A program made the position numbers and the translations under genes. DNA of 18,101 nt, from the NCBI GenBank assembly GCA_965661105.1, contig CBFICR010000057.1, positions 1 to 18,101 on the forward strand, in the 5' to 3' direction. Below, piece after piece: positions 1 through 8,377 of the stretch. Under the pieces are notes generated by a model. It saw only the letters and a program-made list of their open reading frames with translations. It had not been told where the DNA came from and made no database searches. Every line of letters starts with the position of its first letter. Position 1 is the first letter of the stretch. The stretch comes from Eutrophocola sp965661105. Lineage in GTDB: Bacteria; Pseudomonadota; Gammaproteobacteria; Pseudomonadales; Pseudohongiellaceae.

Positions 1-263
<263 letters not shown>

Positions 264-433
264 ATAATCACAAGCTTTTGAAATTAATAATTCAAAGGTT
301 AAGGTTATATGTCAAAGCAACAACCAATAGACAAAACAAGCATAATGTACGCGCCTGTTGCTGGATGTATTACATATAGACGGTAACAGAAGTACTTCTC
401 TGATTTTTAGATTCTCCGCTTTGTTAACAGTTT
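264..433 (+). other. 23S-5S internal transcribed spacer
   Basis: This 170-base spacer is AT-rich and contains no tRNA-like cloverleaf. One hairpin is visible near its start: CTTTTGAA (275-282) pairs with TTCAAAGG (291-298) around an 8-base loop, including one G-T pair. It could be part of rRNA processing. The processing stem that pairs the two flanks of 23S cannot be judged because the 5' flank is outside the window. Confidence 0.6.
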
Positions 434-552
434 TGCCTGACGAAGATAGCGAGTGTGAACCACCTGATCCCATCCCGAACTCAGAAGTGAAACCACTCAG
501 CGCCGATGGTAGTGTGGGGTTTCCCCATGTGAGAGTAGGACATCGTCAGGCT
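434..552 (+). rRNA. rrf: 5S ribosomal RNA
   Basis: This is a full-length 5S rRNA of about 119 bases. It opens with TGCCTGACG and closes with CGTCAGGCT, which pair as helix I. The internal conserved blocks CCCGAACTCAGAAGTGAAAC and GCGCCGATGGTAGTGTGGGG are present. The ends are set by the terminal helix, so each could be off by 1-2 bases. It is the last gene of the operon; no tRNA follows before the terminator. Confidence 0.96.
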
Positions 553-561
553 TTAAATACC

Positions 562-597
562 AAAGGCCCATCTCAAACGAGGTGGGCCTTTTTTATT
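562..597 (+). terminator. Rho-independent terminator of the rRNA operon
   Basis: AAAGGCCCATCTC (562-574) pairs with GAGGTGGGCCTTT (579-591) as a 13-bp stem, with one G-T pair, around an AAAC loop. A T-rich tail follows (591-597). It lies 10 bases after 5S and should end rRNA transcription before the EF-G gene. Confidence 0.92.
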
Positions 598-832
598 TGT
601 CAGATTTTCTGATTTGAGGCTGGGTTTCTCCATAAAACACTCATCAATTTTTAGCAGCTGGAGTGCCAGAGTACAGCTGAACTCGAGTCATATAAATAGG
701 TCAGGTATTCCTCCAAATTTATAGATATTACGTGGCTTTAATAAGTGCTTAACTCCTATTCTTTAAGCCAGAAATTTAGTATCATGCCGCACCATTTTTT
801 CCGAAACAGACAATTAACCCAAGAGCAGCACA

Positions 833-2926
833 ATGAATGATTTATCAAAATATAGAAACATAGGAATTTTTGCCCACGTTGATGCGGGGAAAACTACAAC
901 TACAGAGCGTATTCTAAAGCTAACCGGTAAAATTCATAAAACTGGGGAAGTACATGATGGTGCTGCTACAACTGACTTCATGGCTCAGGAGCAGGAACGT
1001 GGGATCACAATTCAGTCTGCTGCCACCACATGTTTCTGGAAAGATCATCGTTTAAACATTATTGATACGCCGGGACACGTTGATTTCACTGTTGAAGTGT
1101 ATCGTTCGCTTAAAGTACTGGACGGCGGAGTTGGTGTCTTTTGTGGTTCTGGTGGTGTTGAGCCTCAATCAGAAACTAACTGGCGTTATGCCAATGACTC
1201 AGAAGTTTCGCGTATTATTTTTGTCAACAAGCTTGACCGTATCGGTGCAGACTTTCTCAGAGTTGTTGGCCAGGTAGAGACAATACTGGCTGCTAACCCC
1301 TTGGTCATGGTGTTACCCATCGGCCGTGAAGAGGGCTTTATGGGGATTGTTGACCTGCTGACGCGTAAATCGCATATTTGGCCGGATCCAAATGACCGTG
1401 AAAAATTCGAGATTGGTGATGTCCCGGAAGACATGGTTGATCTGGTAGAAGAATACCGTGAAAAATTAATTGAAACTGCAGTTGAGCAGGATGATGAGGT
1501 AATGGAAGCCTATTTGGAAGGTAACGAGCCGTCCATTGAAGATATTAAACGCTGTATTCGTAAAGGTACCATAGCACTTGATTTCTTCCCCACATATTGC
1601 GGTTCTGCATTCAAGGATAAAGGTATCCAATTAGTTCTGGATGCTGTTGTTGACTACTTGCCATGCCCCACAGAAGTAGAGCCTCAGGATCTGACCACTG
1701 AAGAAGGCGAGCCTACTGGTGAAGTTGCCCTGGTATCTGTTGATGAGCCACTACGCGCACTTGCCTTCAAGATTATGGATGACCGTTTCGGCGCATTGAC
1801 CTTTACTCGAATCTATTCAGGTGTGTTGAATAAAGGCGATACCATTTTGAACTCGTTTACCGGTAAAACTGAACGCATCGGCCGTATGGTTGAAATGCAT
1901 GCCAATGACCGTAACGAGATTGATACTGCTCAGGCAGGGGACATCATCGCAATCGTTGGTATGAAAAATGTGCAAACGGGTCATACCTTATGTGATCCAA
2001 AACACCCTTGTACATTGGAAGCTATGGTTTTCCCTGAGCCAGTTATCTCACTTGCAGTCGCTCCAAAAGACAAGAGTAGCGTTGAAAAAATGAGTATTGC
2101 CATTGGTAAAATGGTGGCAGAAGACCCTTCCTTCCGTGTTGAAACAGATGAAGACTCAGGGGAAACCATTCTTAAGGGAATGGGAGAGCTTCACCTTGAT
2201 ATTAAAGTCGATATTCTGAAACGTACCTACGGTGTTGAATTGGATGTAGGTGCACCACAGGTGGCTTACCGCGAAACTATTACCCAGGAAATCGAAGACT
2301 CTTATACCCATAAGAAACAATCAGGCGGATCCGGTCAATTTGGTAAGATCGATTATCGTATCAAGCCAGGTGAACCAGGCACTGGTTTTGTTTTTTCCTC
2401 AACGGTTGTGGGTGGTAATGTACCGAAGGAATTCTTCCCGGCTATTGAAAAAGGCTTTAAGGGAATGATGGATGAAGGCCCGGTTGCAGGCTTCCCGGTT
2501 CTTGATGTTGAGATAGAATTATATGATGGTGGTTTCCATTCAGTGGATTCATCTGCAGTAGCATTCGAACTGGCAGCAAGAGGCGCTTATCGCCAATCAA
2601 TGTCCAAAGCGGGTCCGCAGCTAATCGAGCCAATCATGAAAGTAGATGTATTTACACCGGAAGATCATGTTGGTGATGTGATCGGTGATTTAAATCGTCG
2701 CAGAGGCATGATCAAGGATCAGGATCCAGGTCCAACAGGTGTTCGAATTAAAGCCGATGTGCCGCTTTCAGAAATGTTTGGTTATATTGGCAGTCTGCGC
2801 ACAATGACTTCTGGTCGTGGTCAATTCTCAATGGAGTTTGCCCATTACCTGCCTTGCCCAAATACTGTTTCAGAGGCAGTTGTTGAAGCAGAGAAAGAAA
2901 GAAAGGCGGCAAATGCCAAAAAGTAA
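833..2926 (+). CDS. fusA2: Elongation factor G, second-type paralogue (FusA2/EF-G2-like)
   Basis: This is a 697-residue translational GTPase of full EF-G length. G motifs are visible: P-loop AHVDAGKT (14-21), switch I RGIT (56-59), DTPGH (78-82), NKLD (132-135) and GSAFK in the G5 region. Domain IV keeps the tip loop with H-x-VDSS. The loop that in classical EF-G reads QSGGRGQYG is QSGGSGQFG here, and the stretch after RGIT reads IQSAATT rather than ITSAAVT. Both features fit the gammaproteobacterial second EF-G, not the fusA of the str operon; no rpsL, rpsG or tuf is nearby. Family knowledge: EF-G drives translocation and, with RRF, ribosome recycling, and duplicated EF-Gs often differ in these roles. 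Whether this copy does one or both is not visible. A weak ribosome site (AAGAG) precedes the ATG. The gene stands alone between two terminators; I found no convincing promoter in the 235 bases upstream. Confidence 0.95.
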   Translation: MNDLSKYRNIGIFAHVDAGKTTTTERILKLTGKIHKTGEVHDGAATTDFMAQEQERGITIQSAATTCFWKDHRLNIIDTPGHVDFTVEVYRSLKVLDGGVGVFCGSGGVEPQSETNWRYANDSEVSRIIFVNKLDRIGADFLRVVGQVETILAANPLVMVLPIGREEGFMGIVDLLTRKSHIWPDPNDREKFEIGDVPEDMVDLVEEYREKLIETAVEQDDEVMEAYLEGNEPSIEDIKRCIRKGTIALDFFPTYCGSAFKDKGIQLVLDAVVDYLPCPTEVEPQDLTTEEGEPTGEVALVSVDEPLRALAFKIMDDRFGALTFTRIYSGVLNKGDTILNSFTGKTERIGRMVEMHANDRNEIDTAQAGDIIAIVGMKNVQTGHTLCDPKHPCTLEAMVFPEPVISLAVAPKDKSSVEKMSIAIGKMVAEDPSFRVETDEDSGETILKGMGELHLDIKVDILKRTYGVELDVGAPQVAYRETITQEIEDSYTHKKQSGGSGQFGKIDYRIKPGEPGTGFVFSSTVVGGNVPKEFFPAIEKGFKGMMDEGPVAGFPVLDVEIELYDGGFHSVDSSAVAFELAARGAYRQSMSKAGPQLIEPIMKVDVFTPEDHVGDVIGDLNRRRGMIKDQDPGPTGVRIKADVPLSEMFGYIGSLRTMTSGRGQFSMEFAHYLPCPNTVSEAVVEAEKERKAANAKK

Positions 2927-2947
2927 TATCTAATGTTGTAAAGTTGT

Positions 2948-2985
2948 AAAAAAGCCCCGCTAATGGAAATTATCGGGGCTTTTTT
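2948..2985 (+). terminator. Bidirectional Rho-independent terminator
   Basis: AAAAAAGCCCCG (2948-2959) pairs with CGGGGCTTTTTT (2974-2985). The 14-base loop contains a further TAAT/ATTA pairing around GGAA. Because the A-run mirrors the T-run, the same element has a U-tract on either strand. It can therefore end the EF-G transcript (plus) and the convergent ankyrin-end operon (minus), whose last stop codon lies 65 bases away. Confidence 0.92.
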
Positions 2986-3050
2986 ATTAGTAAAGAATAA
3001 AAGAATGTGAATTGGTGTTTGTATTCTGAAAACAACTCAAATGAGAAGAA

Positions 3051-4532
3051 TTATCTTAATGATAATTTCTGTATCAACTTTGCCGTTTCCTCTTTGACGT
3101 CACCACTGACCCCACGACCAGTACCCCTGGATCTTTCACCCATTGCATAATTAAAAGCGGTCAATCCGCCAGCATCTTCTGCTTTTAGATCAGCTCCCTG
3201 ATTGGCGAGAAATTCAACCGCCTCATTCCATCCCCAGCTTGCAGCGCCATGCAGGGCTGTTCGACCAAAGCGATCTTTCTGATTAATATTCGCACCTTGC
3301 TCCAGTAAGACCGCAATAGTATCTCTTGCATTCTGGCCTGCCAATGGAGTGAGGTAATTACCACGAGTATCGATTGTGTTGGCACCTAATCCTGCTGCTG
3401 CCATTAAGGGTGAAATACCTTCACGATTAGGGAGGTCTATATGGGCACCATGTTGCAAAAGTAACTTTATAGCTGCTACATCATGCCCCTTTGCTGCACG
3501 CAGCAGAGGGGTCGCACCATCCACCAGCATGGAGTCGGCGCCGCGGTCATCTTTGATGTGACGATAGGTGGGTTGCAACTTGATTTGCAGGTTTGGATTG
3601 GCGCCCGCTTCCAGTAAAATTTGAATCATCTCCAGGCTACTTGTCTGGCTAGTGGCGGGGCGATCAGGGTAGCCACCATGTGGAAGAGTATTTACGTCAA
3701 CGGCAGAGTAGATGGGGTTTTCCCCACGCCAGCTCCATTTGTTTACGTTTGCGCCGGCTTCCACCAGAAATTTGGCTGTATCAAAACGCATGTTCATTAC
3801 CGCCAGAAGCAGGGGAGTGACATTTTCAGCATCACCCTGATCCAGGTCGGCTCCTGCCTCCACCAGTATTTCAGTGCAGGCAAGACAGCCTTCACGAGCA
3901 GCGTACCCCAGGGCAGTAATACCTCCAGCCGGACGCCATTGAAAGCGTCGTTCGGCACTGATCTGCCGATCACGCTGGTTCGGAAGTGACCTGGAATCGG
4001 GATCTCCACCTGCGTCTATCAAGAGCTTCAACATTTCTGGCTGAGATTGTGCCGCGGCCCATATCACCGCATTTTGTCCCTGCCATTTTTCCGTGGCATT
4101 GACATTGGCGCCATGCTCAAGCAATAACCGAGCGGTCTCCAGATTGGCCGAGCGGGCAACGATCATCAGTGCTGTCTGATTGTCTGCATTAGCTGAGTCA
4201 GGGTCTGCTCCGGCTTCCAGTAAGGCTTTCATGATTTCATAATCACCTAACAAGGCGGCTTCAGAGACCGGGCTGGCGCCATAGTTGTTTTCTGTATTTA
4301 CTTCTGCGCCAGCAGCAATCAATGCCTTTACCAGGGCAATGTCGCCATGATGAACAGCCCAGTGCAAGGCAGTGGTGCCATTGGATTCGGGTGTGGTAAC
4401 GTCGGTACCGGCGTTAGCCAACTTTAATGCCTGGTCAAAATTTCCGGCATGAATGCTGTCCAGCAAAGGTGAAGCGATTGTCGTCCCGGACATCAATCCC
4501 GTAATCAGGGTTGTTAAAACGAGTCTTTTCAT
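3051..4532 (-). CDS. Exported ankyrin-repeat protein
   Basis: This 493-residue protein begins with a Sec signal peptide (basic MKR, hydrophobic core, likely cut near TIAS at about residue 21). Nearly all the rest is about 11 ankyrin repeats, seen as recurring TALHxAA...LLLEAGAdvN patterns. Two repeats carry long insertions, one of about 20 residues (PHGGYPDRP region) and one between LMAAAGLG and AVLLEQG. Ankyrin repeats bind other proteins, and the signal peptide puts this one in the periplasm or outside. A ribosome site AGGCGG lies about 10 bases before the ATG. The gene is 33 bases after the DUF1552 gene and is the last of the four-gene operon. No catalytic domain is visible, so a scaffold, chaperone or inhibitor role for the DUF1592/DUF1552 partners is inference. 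Confidence 0.9.
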   Translation of the reverse strand: MKRLVLTTLITGLMSGTTIASPLLDSIHAGNFDQALKLANAGTDVTTPESNGTTALHWAVHHGDIALVKALIAAGAEVNTENNYGASPVSEAALLGDYEIMKALLEAGADPDSANADNQTALMIVARSANLETARLLLEHGANVNATEKWQGQNAVIWAAAQSQPEMLKLLIDAGGDPDSRSLPNQRDRQISAERRFQWRPAGGITALGYAAREGCLACTEILVEAGADLDQGDAENVTPLLLAVMNMRFDTAKFLVEAGANVNKWSWRGENPIYSAVDVNTLPHGGYPDRPATSQTSSLEMIQILLEAGANPNLQIKLQPTYRHIKDDRGADSMLVDGATPLLRAAKGHDVAAIKLLLQHGAHIDLPNREGISPLMAAAGLGANTIDTRGNYLTPLAGQNARDTIAVLLEQGANINQKDRFGRTALHGAASWGWNEAVEFLANQGADLKAEDAGGLTAFNYAMGERSRGTGRGVSGDVKEETAKLIQKLSLR

Positions 4533-4565
4533 TTCAAATTTTCCGCCTGTCTGGATAAACCGATC

Positions 4566-5882
4566 TTATACTTCAGCGAAAGTGCCATTACTATCACCAT
4601 GGGAATCAATGGGAATGCCTGCGCGCTGCAGCAAGGTCAGGTGAAGATTCGCGATAGGTGTGTGATCTTCGACTTTCAAATGCTGGTTGCCCTTGATGGT
4701 CCCTGCACCCTTGCCAATCACAGCCATTGGTAACGGGAAATTGTTATGCGCATTACTGTTACTCATGTTACTGCCATAAGTAAGAATAGCGTTATCCAAC
4801 AGTGAGTTTTCCCCATCCGGAATATCCTTCAGTTTGCCGACAAATTTTGCCAGCACATCGCTATGCCAGGTTTGTAACTGCGACAGTTTCTGCAGACTGA
4901 CTGCATTGTTGTTGTGATGTGACAGAGGATGAAATGCATCAGGTATGCCAATATGCGGATAGGCCTGCTGGCTGACTTCTGCTGCCAACATGAATGAGAC
5001 TACCCGTGTCATACCAGCCTGATAAGCCAGGGTAATCATGTCCAGCATCAATTCAATATGTTCATCAAAATTCGGAATACCTACTGGCATCTCGGGCATC
5101 TCATATTGAGACATGTCCTGATTTTCCAGTTTCTCAACACGCCGCTCGATTTCACGCACACTGGTGAGATAATTATCCAGCATGGCTTTGTCTGATGCGC
5201 CCAGGCTTTTCTTCAGGGAGTTGGTTTCGTCCGCTACCATATCCAGCAGACTCTTGTAGTCATTGGCGATCATTGAGCGTTCTTCTTCGGTATCACCTTC
5301 GCCAAATAATTTGGTTAAAAATTTCTTCGGGTTGTACTCCATAGGTAGCGGAGTGGTCGCACTGCTAAAGGAGATCGTCGTGCCAATTGTACAGCCATAA
5401 GTGCCATCACAGGCTGAGGCGCCACCTTTTTCTTCGGTGGCAACTTCGATAGAAGGCAGGGGAGTGTCCTGGCCGATATATTTGGCGGCAATCTGGTCCG
5501 CTGAAATGCCAACGAAAGGTGCATGACTACGACGGGGAGCGGCACAGGTAAGCCAGGTACCAGGGGTAATGGCGTGTACTGCTGAACTTTGAGCGGGCTT
5601 GTTGTCCAGCCCGGAAACGATAGTCAGGTAGTCCCGGTAAGCTTCAAAAGGTTTAAGGATAGGCTTTAATTCAAAATCCCTGCCTGCAGCATCCGGGGTC
5701 CAATCATTCATGATGGCGCCGTGAGGCAGATAAAAATAACCCATCAGTGGCTTGGGAGCTGCTGCCGTCTGTGCTAGTGCTGTCGCTGCAGGCACCATGG
5801 CATCCAGAAAAGGCAGGGCAACTGATGTCCCCAGGCCTCTTAATACTTTGCGTCTTGATAAATACTTCTTGGTAATAAACAT
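4566..5882 (-). CDS. DUF1552 (HXXSHH family) protein with Tat signal
   Basis: This 438-residue protein starts with a twin-arginine signal (S9-R10-R11-K12-V13-L14-R15), a hydrophobic stretch and a likely cut after the ALAQ region near residue 38. It should thus be exported folded. The body matches DUF1552 (Pfam HXXSHH). The naming motif is HPLSHH at 318-323, with an early YLPHGAIMNDWTP block and a late TYGSNMSNSNAHN block. The family often sits beside DUF1592 proteins in Planctomycetes, Acidobacteria and marine gammaproteobacteria; its reaction is unknown. The histidine cluster and Tat export suggest a metal- or cofactor-bearing enzyme, but that is inference. A GGAG ribosome site lies 8 bases before the ATG. 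The gene is 44 bases after the DUF1592 gene. Confidence 0.92.
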   Translation of the reverse strand: MFITKKYLSRRKVLRGLGTSVALPFLDAMVPAATALAQTAAAPKPLMGYFYLPHGAIMNDWTPDAAGRDFELKPILKPFEAYRDYLTIVSGLDNKPAQSSAVHAITPGTWLTCAAPRRSHAPFVGISADQIAAKYIGQDTPLPSIEVATEEKGGASACDGTYGCTIGTTISFSSATTPLPMEYNPKKFLTKLFGEGDTEEERSMIANDYKSLLDMVADETNSLKKSLGASDKAMLDNYLTSVREIERRVEKLENQDMSQYEMPEMPVGIPNFDEHIELMLDMITLAYQAGMTRVVSFMLAAEVSQQAYPHIGIPDAFHPLSHHNNNAVSLQKLSQLQTWHSDVLAKFVGKLKDIPDGENSLLDNAILTYGSNMSNSNAHNNFPLPMAVIGKGAGTIKGNQHLKVEDHTPIANLHLTLLQRAGIPIDSHGDSNGTFAEV

Positions 5883-5926
5883 GGTTATTACTCCACTCTC
5901 AATCTAATAAGTGACCTTTTTAGATC

Positions 5927-8377
5927 CTATTCATTAATGGCAACTGTTTCAGTACCGTGTTCTTCAGTGGGCAGCGATTTCATGCGAAAAGCATCACTGT
6001 CCACTATACCCAGCACAATGTTTTCAAACTGATAATTATTCGCAGCAACCTGCTTTACTATCCTGCGCACTGTAGGCATATCAAAGTGTTCTACTGTGCG
6101 TCCCAGTGCAAAAGTCATTAACTTTTCGGTGATAGCTTGTACAAACTGATCTGGTCGGTCAAGTAAAGCTTCGCGCAGGTCACTGGGTCCTGTCACCGGC
6201 TGACCACTGGCAAGACGGCCATTGGCATCAATTGGTGACTGGGCAAAGCGATCCATATCACGCCACTGTCCAATGGCATTGAAGTTTTCCAGGGCCAAAC
6301 CCAATGGGTCAATAACACCATGACACTGGTTACAGGAGGGTTGTTCACGATGACTTTCCAGTCTGGACCTGATGGTAGTTACCTGGGAACCCGGGTCAAG
6401 GGTATCCAGATCCGTTTCTACTCCCGGTGGTGGGGCTGAAGGAGGAGTACCGATCAGCGTTTCCAGAATATAGGCTCCACGTACTACTGGCGAAGTACGG
6501 TTGGGGTAAGAGGTTAGCATCAGCAGACCGCCCTTGCCTAAAAGCCCCCAGCGACGCTGGTCATCCAGCTCTATGCGACGGAACTGTGAGCCGCGTACAT
6601 CATTAATCCCGTAATGCCGGGCCAGTCGTTCATCGACATAGGTGTGCTTTGCATCAAGCAGATCAATAACCGGCCGCCCGCCCCTCAGAATACTGTCAAC
6701 AAAAAGAGCCAGTTCCTGTTTGAATGCCGTCCTCAGATCATCATCGAAATCCGGGAAAACACGGGGATCGGGATCGATATCATCTACACCGTCAATATTG
6801 AGCCACTGAAAGGCAAAATTTTCAGTAAGTGAGCTGGCGCGTGGATCTCTCAACATGCGGCGAACCTGGGCGCCTAGAATTTCAGGATTCCTCAGTTCAC
6901 CGCGTTCGGCTGCAGAGAGTAACTCATCATCCGGATTACTGCTCCACAGGAAAAATGACAGCCGTGAAGCAAGCTCCAGATCAGAGACCGGATATGCTTC
7001 ACCGGGCTGAGCATCATCGGGCAACGGTTCAGCCCGATAGAGAAATTTGGTAGACGCCAGCATCGCCATGATGCCCTTTTGTATACCGGTTTCAAAACCA
7101 CCTTCAGCCAGGCCATTTTCATAAAAAGCCATCAGAGGGGACAAATCCTCCTCATTGACCGGGCGTCTGTATGCCAGGCGGGCAAGATTGCTAAAAATTT
7201 GCTCGGCACAACCGCGTTCTTCATCATTATTGGCGGGATAGCAGGAAAATATTTTTTCTCTACTGGGAACATCCGGCAAACCGGTGGCATTGAATGGCCC
7301 CAGCGCTTTCATACTGACGACGATGGGAATGTTGTCAAAACCTTCACCTGGGCTTAGATGATCAATGATGCGGTCTGATTCGGCAAAGGTACGAGCCACA
7401 AAGCCTGCGCCAATCTTGTGCACGCCAGCTTCAACAGGCACACTAATATTTCTGAAACGATTCTGAATCTCGGTGATTGCAGGGGTTTGCTGGCGATCAA
7501 CAGCCTCTGCGTCCTCATAGCCACCCAGGCTGGTGGTATAAACTTCTTCACCATCGATAGTAAGAATGAAGCGATGTTCGTCCTCAAGCCACCAGGTGGG
7601 ATAGGAGCGCTGCAGAGAGCCTTCCTGAGAAGCGATCTCGATATTGAATTCGTATTCGCCCGCTGCCGGGAAATATTGTTCAACGACAAAACCGCCCCGA
7701 GTACCCAAAGGCATTCCGGCGACATGACGATACTGGGTAGCCAGGCTGGGGGCCTCAAAAGAGGCCAGCTCAGGAGCAGGATCTTCTTCACCAACAGCAA
7801 GTATGCTGACAGAGCGGGCTGCTGACATGTACTGCTGCAGAAACGAAGGAGAAACCTGTAGCACATTCGCGACATTGTCAAAACCGTCGCTCACTGAGTC
7901 AGGTGGTAGCAAAGCTTCAGCATCGACCTGCACAGCCAGAATTTCTTCAACGGCATTGGCATATTCTTTGCGGTTTAAACGGTGGATCGCCACATGGCCT
8001 GGATTGGGGCCGGCGTCCTCTGATACAGAGTCCAGATAACTTTCCATTTCAGTAATAAATTCATCCAGCCTTGCTTCACTGGGACGTTCATTGCCAGGGG
8101 GGGGCATGAGTCGACCGCGCATTTTCCGCACAGCTTTTTCAAAAATATCGGTATTGTCATGAATGGATTGCGGAGACAGGGTGTCAAAAGCCAGGCTGCC
8201 CGCCCAGTCTTCAAAGTTATGACAACCTACACAATATTCATTCAGCAGCTCCCATTGTTGCTCAATATTTTCAAGGGCTTGTGTATGAGCTTCCTGCGCA
8301 GCGGCAAAAGAAACCGGAGTAATAGCCAGAGAGCAAAGCAAGCACAGTATTTTTGGTTTCATTGTTTCCAGTCGCAT
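5927..8377 (-). CDS. Exported di-haem-motif DUF1587/DUF1595/DUF1592/DUF1588/DUF1585 protein
   Basis: This 816-residue protein has a Sec signal (to about residue 27). A planctomycete-type cytochrome c segment follows, with CVGCH at 49-53 and a candidate distal Met in LMPPP at 91. The next parts in order are a DUF1587-like region (about 110-185, HRLNRKEYANAV), a beta-rich, carbohydrate-binding-module-like region (about 215-345), DUF1595 (about 380-455), DUF1592 (about 465-600), DUF1588 (about 605-700, ending in a second haem motif CNQCH at 682-686) and DUF1585 (about 725-800). The family is unassigned biochemically, but two CxxCH sites imply a periplasmic redox role. The ATG directly follows the stop codon of the upstream gene (TAAATG), and its GGGAGGA ribosome site is inside that gene's last codons, so translation is probably coupled. 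An alternative start at Met6 lacks such a site. Confidence 0.93.
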   Translation of the reverse strand: MRLETMKPKILCLLCSLAITPVSFAAAQEAHTQALENIEQQWELLNEYCVGCHNFEDWAGSLAFDTLSPQSIHDNTDIFEKAVRKMRGRLMPPPGNERPSEARLDEFITEMESYLDSVSEDAGPNPGHVAIHRLNRKEYANAVEEILAVQVDAEALLPPDSVSDGFDNVANVLQVSPSFLQQYMSAARSVSILAVGEEDPAPELASFEAPSLATQYRHVAGMPLGTRGGFVVEQYFPAAGEYEFNIEIASQEGSLQRSYPTWWLEDEHRFILTIDGEEVYTTSLGGYEDAEAVDRQQTPAITEIQNRFRNISVPVEAGVHKIGAGFVARTFAESDRIIDHLSPGEGFDNIPIVVSMKALGPFNATGLPDVPSREKIFSCYPANNDEERGCAEQIFSNLARLAYRRPVNEEDLSPLMAFYENGLAEGGFETGIQKGIMAMLASTKFLYRAEPLPDDAQPGEAYPVSDLELASRLSFFLWSSNPDDELLSAAERGELRNPEILGAQVRRMLRDPRASSLTENFAFQWLNIDGVDDIDPDPRVFPDFDDDLRTAFKQELALFVDSILRGGRPVIDLLDAKHTYVDERLARHYGINDVRGSQFRRIELDDQRRWGLLGKGGLLMLTSYPNRTSPVVRGAYILETLIGTPPSAPPPGVETDLDTLDPGSQVTTIRSRLESHREQPSCNQCHGVIDPLGLALENFNAIGQWRDMDRFAQSPIDANGRLASGQPVTGPSDLREALLDRPDQFVQAITEKLMTFALGRTVEHFDMPTVRRIVKQVAANNYQFENIVLGIVDSDAFRMKSLPTEEHGTETVAINE

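Noticed and set aside
264..433. Search for a tRNA in the 23S-5S spacer
   Set aside because: No acceptor stem, T-loop GTTCRA pattern or anticodon arm could be assembled.
358..612. 84-codon open frame covering the 5S gene
   Set aside because: It lies across the 5S rRNA and its terminator; the RNA explains all the conservation and there is no ribosome site.
7354..7881. 175-codon frame inside the DUF1592 gene on the same strand
   Set aside because: It is an out-of-frame reading of a gene with clear domains; the translation has no family features.
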